64,000 nucleotides of DNA from Dictyobacter vulcani (GCF_008974265.1 NZ_BKZW01000003.1:186001-250000); one strand, 5' to 3'; shown: positions 27,361 through 36,260, counted from the stretch's first letter. Notes: generated by a model from the letters alone, not told the origin. A program made the numbers and translations.

Positions 27361-27948
27361 GTTTATACCTCAAAAAAATAAATACGGATACTGATCAATT
27401 GATAAAAAATAAGCCAAGGTTTGATGATAATATCAGTATCTTTGGGATGGAAAGTAGGAATTTATAAAGTAATCGTACTGGTTGAGATCTTTTTCATAAG
27501 ATCTTATCCATGAACAGTATACCAGAATATAGGACTTTGTGCGTTCTTCCTATCATTTCTCCCATACCAATAGCCCTATAGCGTAACCCATGCCATGCCT
27601 ATGTGTGGAGTATGTCAGGATTGGTAGACCAGCCCTTTCGGTGCCATTACATCTGTATACATTTTCTTATATATCTTACATGTACTGGCGGTTTGTGGTA
27701 TCGTTATACGATAACTATCTGGACCTGTTAAGGCTATTCCGTTCCAAAAAATGAAGAGCGATGTGTACTTTCTAATATGACGCATAGAAACGCGAAAGAA
27801 TTAGATAATTTGGCGGGTTTGGTACCTTTTTTGTGTTAAATGGTTACCTCTGTAATTTTATCTCGTATTAGACAAGTGTAGTGTTTGTAAAATCTATGTA
27901 TGTTGCGAGCATCTTGAGATGTAGACATATTGAGCGTAGAATGATCAT
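27361..27948. other. Long intergenic gap, nothing recognised
   Basis: 588 bases, AT-rich, between divergent genes. A short imperfect palindrome (AGATCTTTTTCATAAGATCT, 27485-27504) is the only local structure noticed. No gene or RNA can be supported. Confidence 0.35.
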
Positions 27949-29721
27949 ATGAATAAAACGATAGAAACAGGAAAATCATCATCAAAGCAGTCAGTAGGAC
28001 ACAAATATAGTCAACCCTGGTTTATGATTTTTTGTGTGCTGATAATTGTGATATGTGTTTTGTTAAGTATAACACCCATTGCTCGATTGGGGCATCTGTA
28101 TACAGGTGTCACTCACCTGACTGAAGACATTGCAACACCTCCGCACTTTTCGCCGCCAGCCATGCCGTGGCTAACTGGCTGGGGAAGATGGTTACCGATG
28201 CATTTTACCCATTCGGATCCAGTGGCTTTATATTTGACGGGTAATATGGAAATTTTACTGTTGATGGCTGTGGCTTTTGTTATGTATACGCTGGCCGCTT
28301 ATTTTCTTGCCAGACGAGCCCAACCTGAGCAGATGCCAGCCTTGCGGCGTTGGATGTGGATTGGTGCAATTGTCGCAGGCCTCATTTTTCTCCTGACTCC
28401 TGGTATGGCTTCAAGAGATCTCTTTGTCTATGCGGACTATGGAAATCTGGTGGGTGCCCATGGCGCTAATCCCTACTTTACTACCCCCAGCCAGGTAGCG
28501 CATGATGACCTTTTGACGCGGATTGATGGCTGGAATACAGCCCCCTCAGCTTATGGTCCTGTATGGGTGTATCTGGCAGGAGCCCTCTCGCTGATCTTTG
28601 GCAATCACCTACTGGCTTACTTTTATATTTATCGATTTTTGGGTCTGGCTTGCCATCTCTTGAATGCGCTGTTGATCGGACTGATTCTAAGTAAGACAGG
28701 CCGCTCAGAGCGTACTGTTACTGTGGGTATGTTTCTCTATGCCTTAAATCCGTTGATGCTTTTTGAGGGACCTCTGGGTGCCCACAATGACGTTTTTATG
28801 AGTACCCTCTTGCTCTATGGATTTTTTCTCTGCCTGCGGGCGGACCAACGCGGCTTTACTCAGTTCAAGAATTACTGGCCTGCTCTGATTGTGCTCACAC
28901 TGAGTGTGCTGGTCAAGTTTACGGCGATCCCGGCCATCCTCTTTTTCTTGCTGGTGCTGGCGGCTAAAACTCTGGGCACACCTGAGACACCGGTGCGTGA
29001 GATGCCATGGTTGGCGGCCATTAAAAATGTCGTGATTGCTGGTGTCGTATTTGTGGGAATTACCGTGCTGGCATATTTACCCTTCTGGATTGGTCATGGG
29101 GTGGGTGAAATTTTGCATAGCTTTGGTACACCACCTTCTTCGAGTGGTGCACAGAACTCATTAATGCGTGTGGCTATGAATTGGTTGCAGGTGCATCCAA
29201 CTATTACGTCGAATACGCCGGTGGGATTTATGGCCCATGCGCTGGCGAATCGTGGTTTCTGGAGTAAAGTCGATATCATTGCTATGGGTCTGGCTATTCT
29301 GGCTGGTGCCTGGTATGTCTGGCGCTCACCTACGATGCGTACATTGGTGCTTGGTAGCCTGACTACGATGACGATAATTCTCCTGGTAACGCCCTGGTTT
29401 TATTCGTGGTATGTGGTCTGGCTTGTTGCTCTGGCTCCGTTAACGCTGGCTTTTGTGCAGGGACGCCTGACGAAGGCGTTACTGGCTTTTTGTCTGGTAT
29501 TTTCAGCCAGTGCCTTGCTGACATATATGAACCTGGTGTTTTTCCGCTTTGGTGGTTATCAATTAGGTATTCGCTATTTCCTGATGATACTTCCTCCGAT
29601 TATCGCTGCTATACTTGTCTATTTTTATGCTCGTCCAAAAAATAGCCAGCCAGAAAAAGCAGTGATCGCGGATCCTACAGAGTCTATGACTTCTGAAAAT
29701 GCAGAGATCGCCACCAAATAA
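27949..29721 (+). CDS. Polytopic GT-C glycosyltransferase-like membrane protein (DUF2029/mannosyltransferase type)
   Basis: 590 residues with about 12-14 hydrophobic segments. The loop after the third segment contains TPGMASRDLFVYADYGNLV, then GANPYFTTP and APSAYGPVWVYLAG. That is the typical SRDLF-x-Y, G-x-NPY and YGPxW pattern of GT87/MptB-like polyprenyl-phosphate-dependent mannosyltransferases. LNPLMLFEGPLGAHND fits the same family. It probably glycosylates a lipid or cell-surface polymer on the outer face. No partner genes are adjacent. A tandem-repeat/hairpin block follows the stop. Confidence 0.82.
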   Translation: MNKTIETGKSSSKQSVGHKYSQPWFMIFCVLIIVICVLLSITPIARLGHLYTGVTHLTEDIATPPHFSPPAMPWLTGWGRWLPMHFTHSDPVALYLTGNMEILLLMAVAFVMYTLAAYFLARRAQPEQMPALRRWMWIGAIVAGLIFLLTPGMASRDLFVYADYGNLVGAHGANPYFTTPSQVAHDDLLTRIDGWNTAPSAYGPVWVYLAGALSLIFGNHLLAYFYIYRFLGLACHLLNALLIGLILSKTGRSERTVTVGMFLYALNPLMLFEGPLGAHNDVFMSTLLLYGFFLCLRADQRGFTQFKNYWPALIVLTLSVLVKFTAIPAILFFLLVLAAKTLGTPETPVREMPWLAAIKNVVIAGVVFVGITVLAYLPFWIGHGVGEILHSFGTPPSSSGAQNSLMRVAMNWLQVHPTITSNTPVGFMAHALANRGFWSKVDIIAMGLAILAGAWYVWRSPTMRTLVLGSLTTMTIILLVTPWFYSWYVVWLVALAPLTLAFVQGRLTKALLAFCLVFSASALLTYMNLVFFRFGGYQLGIRYFLMILPPIIAAILVYFYARPKNSQPEKAVIADPTESMTSENAEIATK

Positions 29722-29780
29722 CATCTATAGCTACTTTTTTCACGAGCGTACTCTCATCGGGAGAGAAGTGCCCGGCTAAC

Positions 29781-29930
29781 ATTCGAGCACATCTCTCCCG
29801 ATTGTATTCAAGCACATCTCTCCCCATTGTATTCAAGCACATCTCTCCCGATTGTATTCGAGCACATCTCTCCCGATTGTATTCGAGCACATCTCTCCCG
29901 ATTGTATTCGAGCACATCTCTCCCGATTGT
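29781..29930. repeat. Tandem array of six 25-bp repeats
   Basis: Six contiguous copies of ATTCGAGCACATCTCTCCCG + ATTGT fill 29781-29930 exactly. Copies 2 and 3 carry small changes (CAAGC for CGAGC; one CCCC for CCCG). There are no spacers, so this is not a CRISPR array. An inverted half-unit (CGGGAGAGAAGTG) lies just upstream near 29759. Confidence 0.92.
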
Positions 29931-29983
29931 TATATGTTGTTGCATCAGGAGCGCATTGCGCTCCTGATGCAACAACATATAAC
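29929..29983. repeat. Perfect 27-bp-arm hairpin
   Basis: The left arm at 29929-29955 (starting GTTATATGTTGTTGCATC) and the right arm at 29957-29983 are exact reverse complements around a single central base. It begins within the last tandem repeat. It is followed at 29990-30009 by a second small hairpin, TGGGGGCG-TCAG-CGCCCCCA. Confidence 0.88.
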
Positions 29984-30044
29984 AGAAATTGGGGGCGTCA
30001 GCGCCCCCAGATTGGCTTGAAGCCACTACCCCCATTGCCAGGAG

Positions 30045-30115
30045 AGCACAGCTTCACAACAAGAGCAGGCAGTTAAACTGCCCGCTCTTGTTGTGAAGCT
30101 GTGCTTTTTATTTTC
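30045..30115 (+). terminator. Very long terminator-like hairpin
   Basis: Arms of 30 bp (30045-30074 and 30076-30105, one mismatch) start AGCACAGCTTCACAACAAG and are followed by TTTTATTTTCCCC. It lies 330 bases after the nearest plus-strand stop (29721), so it may terminate read-through from the mannosyltransferase-like gene or protect the MFS gene. Confidence 0.75.
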
Positions 30116-30343
30116 CCCTCTTGACTTTATGCTGACTTCATCGTAAAATTATGACTGTGTGGTCAGGCAGGAAATACATGGTCAGGAATTAACCAGCGCC
30201 TCTATCTGCGATTGTTTTGTGCCAATGAAGGTACCTATAGAGAATAGGTGCTTTGCTGCCTCTGCTCCTACCTACTTTGTTTATATGAACTTTTCATGAC
30301 CTCTTTTTGATTAAAATTAGTTACGAATTGATAAGGATGCCTG

Positions 30344-32062
30344 ATGAGCGCTTTAGAAACGAATACATCTGTTGAGGCTACGGTCGATACAACCGAGGCT
30401 CCACGCTATACCAGAAGAGAGACGCTGCTGACTATGGCTGGCGTCTTACTGGTGATGCTGTTGGCTTCCCTGGACCAGACGATTGTGTCAACTGCGATGC
30501 CCCATATTATCGCGGACTTCAATGGTCTTGATCGCTATACCTGGGTGACCACTGCTTACTTGCTAACTTCAACTGTAATGATCCCTATCTATGGTAAGCT
30601 CTCAGACTTATTTGGGCGCAAATCGATTTTCCTGGTGGGGGTTGTGCTCTTTTTGCTTGGTTCTGCTGTCTGTGGCATGGCCCAATCGATGAATCAGTTG
30701 ATCGTGTTCCGTGCTTTCCAGGGTCTGGGAGCGGCGGCTTTGATGCCAATTGCGATTGCGGTGGTTGGAGATCTGTTTCCTCCACGTGAGCGTGGTAAAT
30801 GGCAGGGCCTGACCGGTGCTGTCTTTGGTCTCTCTTCGATTGTTGGTCCGGCAGCTGGTGGTTGGATCACTGAGAATGCGAACTGGCGCTGGGTTTTCTA
30901 TGTGAATCTGCCAGTGGGTATCGCGGCTCTGTTAGTATTGATCTTTTTGATGCCTTCTCTGCATAAGAAAGTGGCAAATGTCTCGATTGACTATCTGGGC
31001 GCGGCTTTGCTGGTGGTTGCCACGGTACCATTGATGCTTGGCTTAACCTGGGCGGGTACGCAATACGCCTGGCTTTCTGTCCAGGTTGTTGGTTTGTTCG
31101 CGCTCTCGCTGGCTGGCTTTGTGGCCTTCTTTACCTATGAGGGATATCTTGCACGCAAAGAAAAGCAGCCGATCATTGATCCACGCCTGTTTAAAAATAG
31201 CATTTTTACCATTGCCATTGCTATATCGATGATTACCAGTATGGCCATGTTTGGTGCGATCTACTTCCTACCTCTGTTTGCGCAGGGTATTCTTGGCATC
31301 TCGGCGACGGATAGCGGTCTGCTCCTGTCCCCAATGATGCTGTCCCTGATCGCGGCCAGTATCGTGTCTGGTCTGGTGGTGTCGCGCACCGGTAAATATA
31401 AAATTGTCGCAATTGTAGGTATGATTATCAGTGTGATTGGTGCATCTCTGTTGCTTCGTCTGGATGTCCATTCCGGCGCCAATGATCTCTGGATCTCGAT
31501 GGTAGTGATGGGTCTGGGCCTTGGTTTTGGTATGTCGCTCTACACATTGATTGTGCAGAATGCACTACCAGACAAGATTGGGCAGGCGACCTCGGCTCTG
31601 ACCTTCTTCCGTCAGATTGGTGGTACGATTGCTTTGTCCGCTATGGGATCTGTGATGACTTCTGCGTATCAGCCTGCTTTCCGTAAGGCGGTACCGGCTT
31701 CAGTGAACCAATTTGCGGCTATGGCTCAGAAGTTGTATCACAAAGATCTGCTGGGCATTTTTGATAATCCTAACATTCTGCTCTCTAAAGATACCCAGGA
31801 TAAGATCATGAAGGGTTTTCAGAGCTTTCCTGGAGGCAAGCAGATCTATGACCAGATCCTTGAGGCGGTAAAGATTGGTCTGGCTCAGGGTATCCATAAT
31901 GTCTTCATCTTCAGTGTGTGCTTTATGGTTACGGGCCTGTTACTGGTCTTCTTCTTGAAAGAAATTCCTCTCCGCAGTGGTCGCGGTAAGGCAACTGCTG
32001 ATAGCGCTGCGCAAGGTGCAGAGGATGGCACAGGGGCGCTGAGTCCAGTTATGATGCACTAG
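30344..32062 (+). CDS. MFS drug:H+ antiporter, DHA2 (EmrB/QacA) family, 14 TM
   Basis: 572 residues. Motif D1-like LASLDQTIVSTAMPHI near 45, motif A GKLSDLFGRKSIFLVG near 85, RAFQGLGAAALMP near 125 and motif C GLSSIVGPAAGGWI near 163 define a DHA2 exporter with 14 helices. The N-terminal 25 residues are hydrophilic, and the C-terminal tail is cytoplasmic. It exports toxic organic compounds using the proton gradient. The substrate is unknown and no TetR/MarR regulator was recognised beside it. AAGGATG precedes the ATG. Confidence 0.93.
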   Translation: MSALETNTSVEATVDTTEAPRYTRRETLLTMAGVLLVMLLASLDQTIVSTAMPHIIADFNGLDRYTWVTTAYLLTSTVMIPIYGKLSDLFGRKSIFLVGVVLFLLGSAVCGMAQSMNQLIVFRAFQGLGAAALMPIAIAVVGDLFPPRERGKWQGLTGAVFGLSSIVGPAAGGWITENANWRWVFYVNLPVGIAALLVLIFLMPSLHKKVANVSIDYLGAALLVVATVPLMLGLTWAGTQYAWLSVQVVGLFALSLAGFVAFFTYEGYLARKEKQPIIDPRLFKNSIFTIAIAISMITSMAMFGAIYFLPLFAQGILGISATDSGLLLSPMMLSLIAASIVSGLVVSRTGKYKIVAIVGMIISVIGASLLLRLDVHSGANDLWISMVVMGLGLGFGMSLYTLIVQNALPDKIGQATSALTFFRQIGGTIALSAMGSVMTSAYQPAFRKAVPASVNQFAAMAQKLYHKDLLGIFDNPNILLSKDTQDKIMKGFQSFPGGKQIYDQILEAVKIGLAQGIHNVFIFSVCFMVTGLLLVFFLKEIPLRSGRGKATADSAAQGAEDGTGALSPVMMH

Positions 32063-32109
32063 ACGGATCAAGCTTGTATTCAGCAAGCTACACTTTTTTG
32101 AGACTTCAG

Positions 32110-32146
32110 GAGTCGGGAGAATTTCTTCCGGCTCTCTTTTTATATT
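32110..32146 (+). terminator. Probable terminator of the MFS gene
   Basis: AGTCGGGA...TTCCGGCT pairs, allowing G-U, around GAATTTC, followed by CTCTTTTTAT, about 50 bases after the MFS stop. Confidence 0.6.
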
Positions 32147-32258
32147 ATCTCTGTGTTTGAGACTCATAAAATAGTGTATACATCCGGGTCCCACTGCATT
32201 CGCTTTCTGCTTTGGAGCATGGTAGAATTTCTAGCGTTAACGAAATTGTGAAAAGGGC

Positions 32259-32510
32259 ATGACAGTATTTATGAAAATTTGTACCTGTGGAAATTGTGAA
32301 GAGTGTCGCGTGCGGGAAGCTTTACTGGTTTTTGCACGCCAACGTGAGTATGCCGGATTTGAATGGTTACCAAGCTCTACTATTGTTGGCACTGAAGCCG
32401 GCTGGAATGCGTTTGCACGTACCCATACAGTACGGGAATTATTCTGGGTGTTGCATGTGGCGAAGGAGATAGAGGGTTATAGCTACGAACTGGAACCTGT
32501 GACGAGGTAA
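32259..32510 (+). CDS. Small protein with an N-terminal cysteine cluster
   Basis: 83 residues. The N-terminus MKICTCGNCEECRVREAL contains C-x-C-x2-C-x2-C, which could bind zinc or an iron-sulfur cluster. The rest (FEWLPSSTIVGTEAGWNAFA, HTVRELFWVLHVAKEIEG) is a mixed helix/strand sequence with no family recognised. AAAAGGG lies just before the start, and a perfect terminator follows immediately, which supports a real gene. Confidence 0.7.
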   Translation: MTVFMKICTCGNCEECRVREALLVFARQREYAGFEWLPSSTIVGTEAGWNAFARTHTVRELFWVLHVAKEIEGYSYELEPVTR

Positions 32511-32527
32511 TTACTGCGAGATTCCAG

Positions 32528-32564
32528 GGGGGAAGTGCTCAAACGCACTTCCCGCTTTTTTTTA
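32528..32564. terminator. Bidirectional terminator
   Basis: GGGAAGTGC (32530-32538) and GCACTTCCC (32545-32553) flank a TCAAAC loop, followed by CGCTTTTTTTTA. It separates the small Cys-rich protein gene from the convergent fetB-like gene. Confidence 0.9.
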
Positions 32565-33380
32565 TCCGATCTTTGTGATCTGTGGGCGTAGCGTCAGTTG
32601 TTCCGCGGCTGAGAAGATAGTGCTGCGCAAGAGGAGCCCGCTGACGAGGCCGGTCAGGGTGCTGGCGGCGAAGAGCATAGCCATGGCCGCAAATTGATAT
32701 TCGGCGGCATAGATGGGATTGGCTCCTGCAAGCAGCATGCCGCTGGCGAGTCCTGGTATGAAGACAATGCCGAGCGAGCGCAGGGTATCCACGGCAGGGA
32801 TAATGCTGGCGTAAACTGTATTATTCAAATAGGTTTCAATAACGGTGGCTGGCGGCGCTCCCAGGGCCAGTCCAGCTTCGATCTGTCCGACATGGGATTC
32901 GATCTCGGCTCGGAAGCGGTTCAGCGAGAGCGAGTTGGTGCGCATCGAGCTGGAGATGATCATGCTCCCCACTGGAATGAGATTGGCGATCTTTGGCTCG
33001 ATCACGCCGACCAGGGCCATAATCAGGATGGTGATACCTGAACCTATGCCAATTGCCAGGAGCGAAATCTTAAAGGCTCCAGGCAGGCCTTTGCCGCGTT
33101 TATAAGAGAGGATTGCGGCGAAGATGATCATCATGGCCAGCACCAGATAGCCGAAGATGATGGATGCATTGATGATCAGGACCAGGATGATACCGACGAG
33201 CAGGATCTGGATGAAGCCACGCGCCATTGAGGTGATGGTTTCTCGGGCGATCTTCACCCGATTGAATGAAGCGATGATGACCACGATCAGTACCATGACT
33301 GACGCGGCCGCCACCTGAATCAAGCCATTAACGACCTGGGGTGAAGTGAGCGATGTGAGCATGTCATGCAATAGTGTCAT
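32562..33380 (-). CDS. fetB: ABC transporter permease, FetB-type (UPF0014)
   Basis: 272 residues with about seven hydrophobic segments. The conserved core of the UPF0014/FetB family is plain: NRVKIARETITSMARGFIQI, GSMIISSSMRTNSLSLNRF, and LGAPPATVIETYL followed by IIPAVDTLRSLGIVFIPGLA and SGMLLAGANPIYAAEYQ. In E. coli FetAB exports iron or protects against oxidative stress. It overlaps the ATPase gene by 17 bases, so the two are translationally coupled, and AGAGG lies before the ATG. Confidence 0.92.
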   Translation of the reverse strand: MTLLHDMLTSLTSPQVVNGLIQVAAASVMVLIVVIIASFNRVKIARETITSMARGFIQILLVGIILVLIINASIIFGYLVLAMMIIFAAILSYKRGKGLPGAFKISLLAIGIGSGITILIMALVGVIEPKIANLIPVGSMIISSSMRTNSLSLNRFRAEIESHVGQIEAGLALGAPPATVIETYLNNTVYASIIPAVDTLRSLGIVFIPGLASGMLLAGANPIYAAEYQFAAMAMLFAASTLTGLVSGLLLRSTIFSAAEQLTLRPQITKIG

Positions 33381-34077
33381 GTAAGACCTCTTCTACCGTT
33401 CCGATGCGTTCTAGCTTTCCACTTTTAATCACGGCGACGCGATCCGCCAGACGAGCAGCCTGCGCCATATCGTGGGTGACAATAATGCTGGTCAATCCCT
33501 GACTATGCATGATCGTGTTGATCAATTGCTCAACGCCCGAGCGTGTCGCTTCATCCAGGGCTGAGGTGGGTTCGTCCAGTAAGAGGACCTGAGGATCATT
33601 GACGAGCGTACGGGCGAGAGAGACGCGTTGGGCTTCTCCACCCGAAAGACCGTTGATGTCGCGCGTCTCATAGCCTGCTAGCTGCACATGTTCCAGTAAC
33701 TCCTGGATACGCTGTTTTGAAACCTGCTCTCCCCGGGAGCGCGGTCCAAAGGTGATATTGTCGGTGACTGTACCAGGAAACAAATAGGCGGACTGCATCA
33801 CCATGCCAACCTGACGGCGGAGCATACGCGGGGATAACGTCGTATAATCCACACCATCCAGGAACACCGTTCCACTGGTGGGTTCATCCAGACGATTGAG
33901 CAGGCGTAAAAACGAAGATTTACCAGAACCAGAAGGTCCAACGATGGCTAAGGTTTCACCTTTTTGCACTGCCAGAGAAATATCATCGACAATCGCTTTA
34001 TCTGGCGCGACAACCCTGCGTAAGTTGCACGCTTCCAGAACGATCTTTTGCTGATCTAAGGATGCAGCTGTATCCAT
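33364..34077 (-). CDS. fetA: ABC transporter ATPase, FetA-type
   Basis: 237 residues. Walker A GPSGSGKSS (47-55), a Q-loop in GMVMQSAYLF, signature LSGGEAQRVSLAR near 145, Walker B VLLLDEPTSALDE near 165 and the H-loop IIVTHD are all complete. It couples ATP hydrolysis to the overlapping FetB-like permease. AAGGATCG precedes the ATG. The upstream gap holds a perfect 61-bp hairpin and mobile DNA but no recognised metal-responsive operator. Confidence 0.92.
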   Translation of the reverse strand: MDTAASLDQQKIVLEACNLRRVVAPDKAIVDDISLAVQKGETLAIVGPSGSGKSSFLRLLNRLDEPTSGTVFLDGVDYTTLSPRMLRRQVGMVMQSAYLFPGTVTDNITFGPRSRGEQVSKQRIQELLEHVQLAGYETRDINGLSGGEAQRVSLARTLVNDPQVLLLDEPTSALDEATRSGVEQLINTIMHSQGLTSIIVTHDMAQAARLADRVAVIKSGKLERIGTVEEVLHDTIA

Positions 34078-34183
34078 ATATACGATCCTTTTGTCTGCAG
34101 ATATAATTTTTCATTATCATAGCACAGGCATATGCCCCTACATTTATACTACGAATCATAATCCCAGCAGGCTTATAGAATTT

Positions 34184-34244
34184 CCCAGCAACGACCGACC
34201 CCACCAGACATAGCTCATGTCTGGTGGGGTCGGTCGTTGCTGGG
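34184..34244. repeat. Perfect 28-bp-arm hairpin
   Basis: The left arm 34184-34211 begins CCCAGCAACGACCGACCCC. The right arm 34217-34244 is its exact reverse complement, with a 5-base loop AGCTC. It lies about 110 bases upstream of the fetA start, not downstream of any gene, and lacks a T tract, so it is not an ordinary terminator. Confidence 0.92.
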
Positions 34245-34378
34245 AGACCAGTAGAACGTGAAGAGTAGAATTTTTTAGGCTCACTGTCCTTTAGAGGGAA
34301 GTGGGGGGCAAGGGCCAATACGTTCAACGTAAGCGCATCCTGGTCATTCAGTTGGGGTTCAGTGAGCACGTCTCCGAA

Positions 34379-34836
34379 CGTAACGGCAGGTCTTGAGCCC
34401 AATATTTTTCGTTGAAGCGCTTTTGTGGCCATAAAAATAGTACGTGGAGAGGGCGCCACACGCGGAGGCCGGCATGCGGCGTGATGGTGGAGCGAGGGGC
34501 TCAACGAGCATCGCATGCCTGTGGCGCCTACACCGAGACGGATCCTGTTTCGTGATCCTCTCCGAGAAGGTACGGGGAGGATCCACACGATCCCTGTAGG
34601 CGCCACAGCACTGCGAAGTCGTTCTTGCACGCTGGCCTGCGCAAACGGAGCAGTGCGGCCTCCGCGTGTGGCGCCCTCTCCACGTACACATGGCTTGCTG
34701 GTCACGTCGAACCATCTCTCAACGTCTCGCTAACCGAAAAGTATTAGGTCTTGAGCCTGCGGACCGTGCACGTACGATAAGTTGCTTGTATCTGGTCGGA
34801 CGTATGCAGGTTGCAGGCTCAAGACCTGCCGTTACG
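34379..34836. repeat. 24-bp-arm palindromic unit interrupted by a mobile element
   Basis: CGTAACGGCAGGTCTTGAGCC (21 bases, split here as CGTAACGGCAGG + TCTTGAGCC) at 34379-34399 is matched exactly by its reverse complement at 34816-34836. If the 346-bp insertion and one 12-bp duplicate are removed, the arms extend by TGC/GCA to 24 bp around a loop of about 50-55 bases. The palindrome was therefore present before the insertion. Confidence 0.85.
34400..34745. mobile_element. Nested-hairpin miniature element, family 2, copy 1 (346 bp)
   Basis: The outer ends CAATATTTTTCG and CGAAAAGTATT are imperfect inverted repeats. Just inside, TACGTGGAGAGGGCGCCACA... at 34440 is matched by a perfect 30-bp reverse complement ending ...CCCTCTCCACGTA near 34685. 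Further inside, TGTGGCGCCTACA pairs with TGTAGGCGCCACA. It is flanked by an exact 12-bp duplication AGGTCTTGAGCC (34388-34399 and 34746-34757). No coding sequence. About 75 percent or more of it matches copy 2 at 51951-52359. Confidence 0.9.
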
Positions 34837-34941
34837 CTGGGATGCTTCTCAATAGGATTGAGCGCATCGGGTGCCGACAGCTCCTGCATCTCGGTTCCCC
34901 CAAAGGACGGAGAACCAATTTTTATATGAAAAGTATTGTCA

Positions 34942-36072
34942 TTAAGCCTGGTTGGCTTTAATTGTATCGACTACTCTACGTACTTCTTTAGCAACTGAGA
35001 GCAGGGCGCTATCTATATCGTCCCAGCGTGAAACAGGTGTTTTATTGACAGGTAGAACCCAGAGTCCGTGTAAATTTCTGTCTTCATTCCAACCAGTAGT
35101 TGGTCTGACCAGGATCGGGATAACGCTGGTCAAGCCCTGTGCGCGTCGCTTAAAAGCTGGTTTTAACTCATTTTCATACAGGTTATCAGATGCCATAAAA
35201 TCGGGACTGATCAATAAGAGCACAATATCTGCCTCATTCAGATATTCTGTTACAGTCTCCATGCTAGATTGTCCCGCCAGTATATCGTCGAAGCGTAGCA
35301 CTGAGATGGTGCCATTACGTTTCATGGTCGCAAAGTGCTTATCCAATCTTGCGTAAATTCTCTCGTCCTCGCTGGCATATGAAACAAATATCGATACAGG
35401 TCTATCTTTTGCGCCTGAACGCTTTCCAATTAATTTGACAATTTCTGACCCGCCTGCTGGTTTAATCAGGTCGCGCCATGTAATCTTTTTGGCATTGACG
35501 CCCCGACGCGTAAATAGTCGGGGAATATCCTCTGCCGGGATATTCTTGATCTGGAGCTGATTCAACGCCTGATTAAATGCATCTTGAATAGAACTTCCAA
35601 AGCCTAAGGCGGCATAAAAAGCTGCAATAAATACGATAGCTGGAGTATCGCCAATGGATTGACTCATGCCGATGACACAATCAATTTCTTTCGCGATCAT
35701 TTGTGCCTGTTGATGTGTGTTGCAGGCGTTTAAAATAACTAACCGTGTCGTATCCTTGAAATTACTGAACAGTGACTGAATGGCCCGGGTCGGAACTGGT
35801 CTGGCTGACCGATCATTTCCCTCAAAAATTAATTCGCCTGAAGCTGTACCATGACCACTAAAGTGGACCACATGAGGGCGATTGCGATTCATCTGATTAA
35901 GGAGATCATCATCGAGCACTGCCCATTCATCTTCTATTGCAAAGTGATTTCGATATGTACTATCACGAATCATTTTCCTGATTGTGCTGATCTCTTTGTC
36001 TAATTCTAAAGGAACTGTATTTGTAGGCGATGCAGCTAGAAAGAGTATCCTTACTATATCTTTCTCGTCCAT
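34942..36072 (-). CDS. CHAT protease domain - TIR domain fusion protein
   Basis: 376 residues from ATG 36072, with GAGGG ten bases upstream; a longer in-frame start at 36144 lacks a site. Residues about 5-200 form a CHAT caspase-like domain with catalytic H74 (HFSGHGT) and C117 (LNACNT), plus the conserved IGMSQSIGDTPAIVF and GFGSSIQDAFNQAL. Residues about 225-370 form a TIR domain (VSIFVSYASEDERIYARLD, FDDILAG, ADIVLLLISPDFMASDNLYE, NEL with E302 as a candidate NADase glutamate). Both modules are known in bacterial defence and programmed-cell-death effectors. There is no sensor domain such as NACHT, TPR or WD40. It is a single gene next to mobile DNA. A defence role is inference. Confidence 0.88.
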   Translation of the reverse strand: MDEKDIVRILFLAASPTNTVPLELDKEISTIRKMIRDSTYRNHFAIEDEWAVLDDDLLNQMNRNRPHVVHFSGHGTASGELIFEGNDRSARPVPTRAIQSLFSNFKDTTRLVILNACNTHQQAQMIAKEIDCVIGMSQSIGDTPAIVFIAAFYAALGFGSSIQDAFNQALNQLQIKNIPAEDIPRLFTRRGVNAKKITWRDLIKPAGGSEIVKLIGKRSGAKDRPVSIFVSYASEDERIYARLDKHFATMKRNGTISVLRFDDILAGQSSMETVTEYLNEADIVLLLISPDFMASDNLYENELKPAFKRRAQGLTSVIPILVRPTTGWNEDRNLHGLWVLPVNKTPVSRWDDIDSALLSVAKEVRRVVDTIKANQA

Positions 36073-36260
36073 AAGTATTTTTCCCTCACAGGTTGTAGAT
36101 TTACAGTGGTAGATGTGATGTTCATGTGTCAGGTAGGTATGCACTTATCATTAAATTGATAGGTGTCTATGTAATTGAAGTCGTATAAGATTATATGAGA
36201 TGTTATCTTGAATATCAACATGAAGATAAGCATGATGAAACCTGATCAGGAGGATACTTT

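Noticed and set aside
29781..29930. Possible CRISPR array
   Set aside because: The 25-bp units are contiguous with no spacers, and no cas gene is near.
34998..35356. Plus-strand reading frame opposite the CHAT-TIR gene
   Set aside because: It lies inside a strongly supported minus-strand gene and encodes no recognisable protein.
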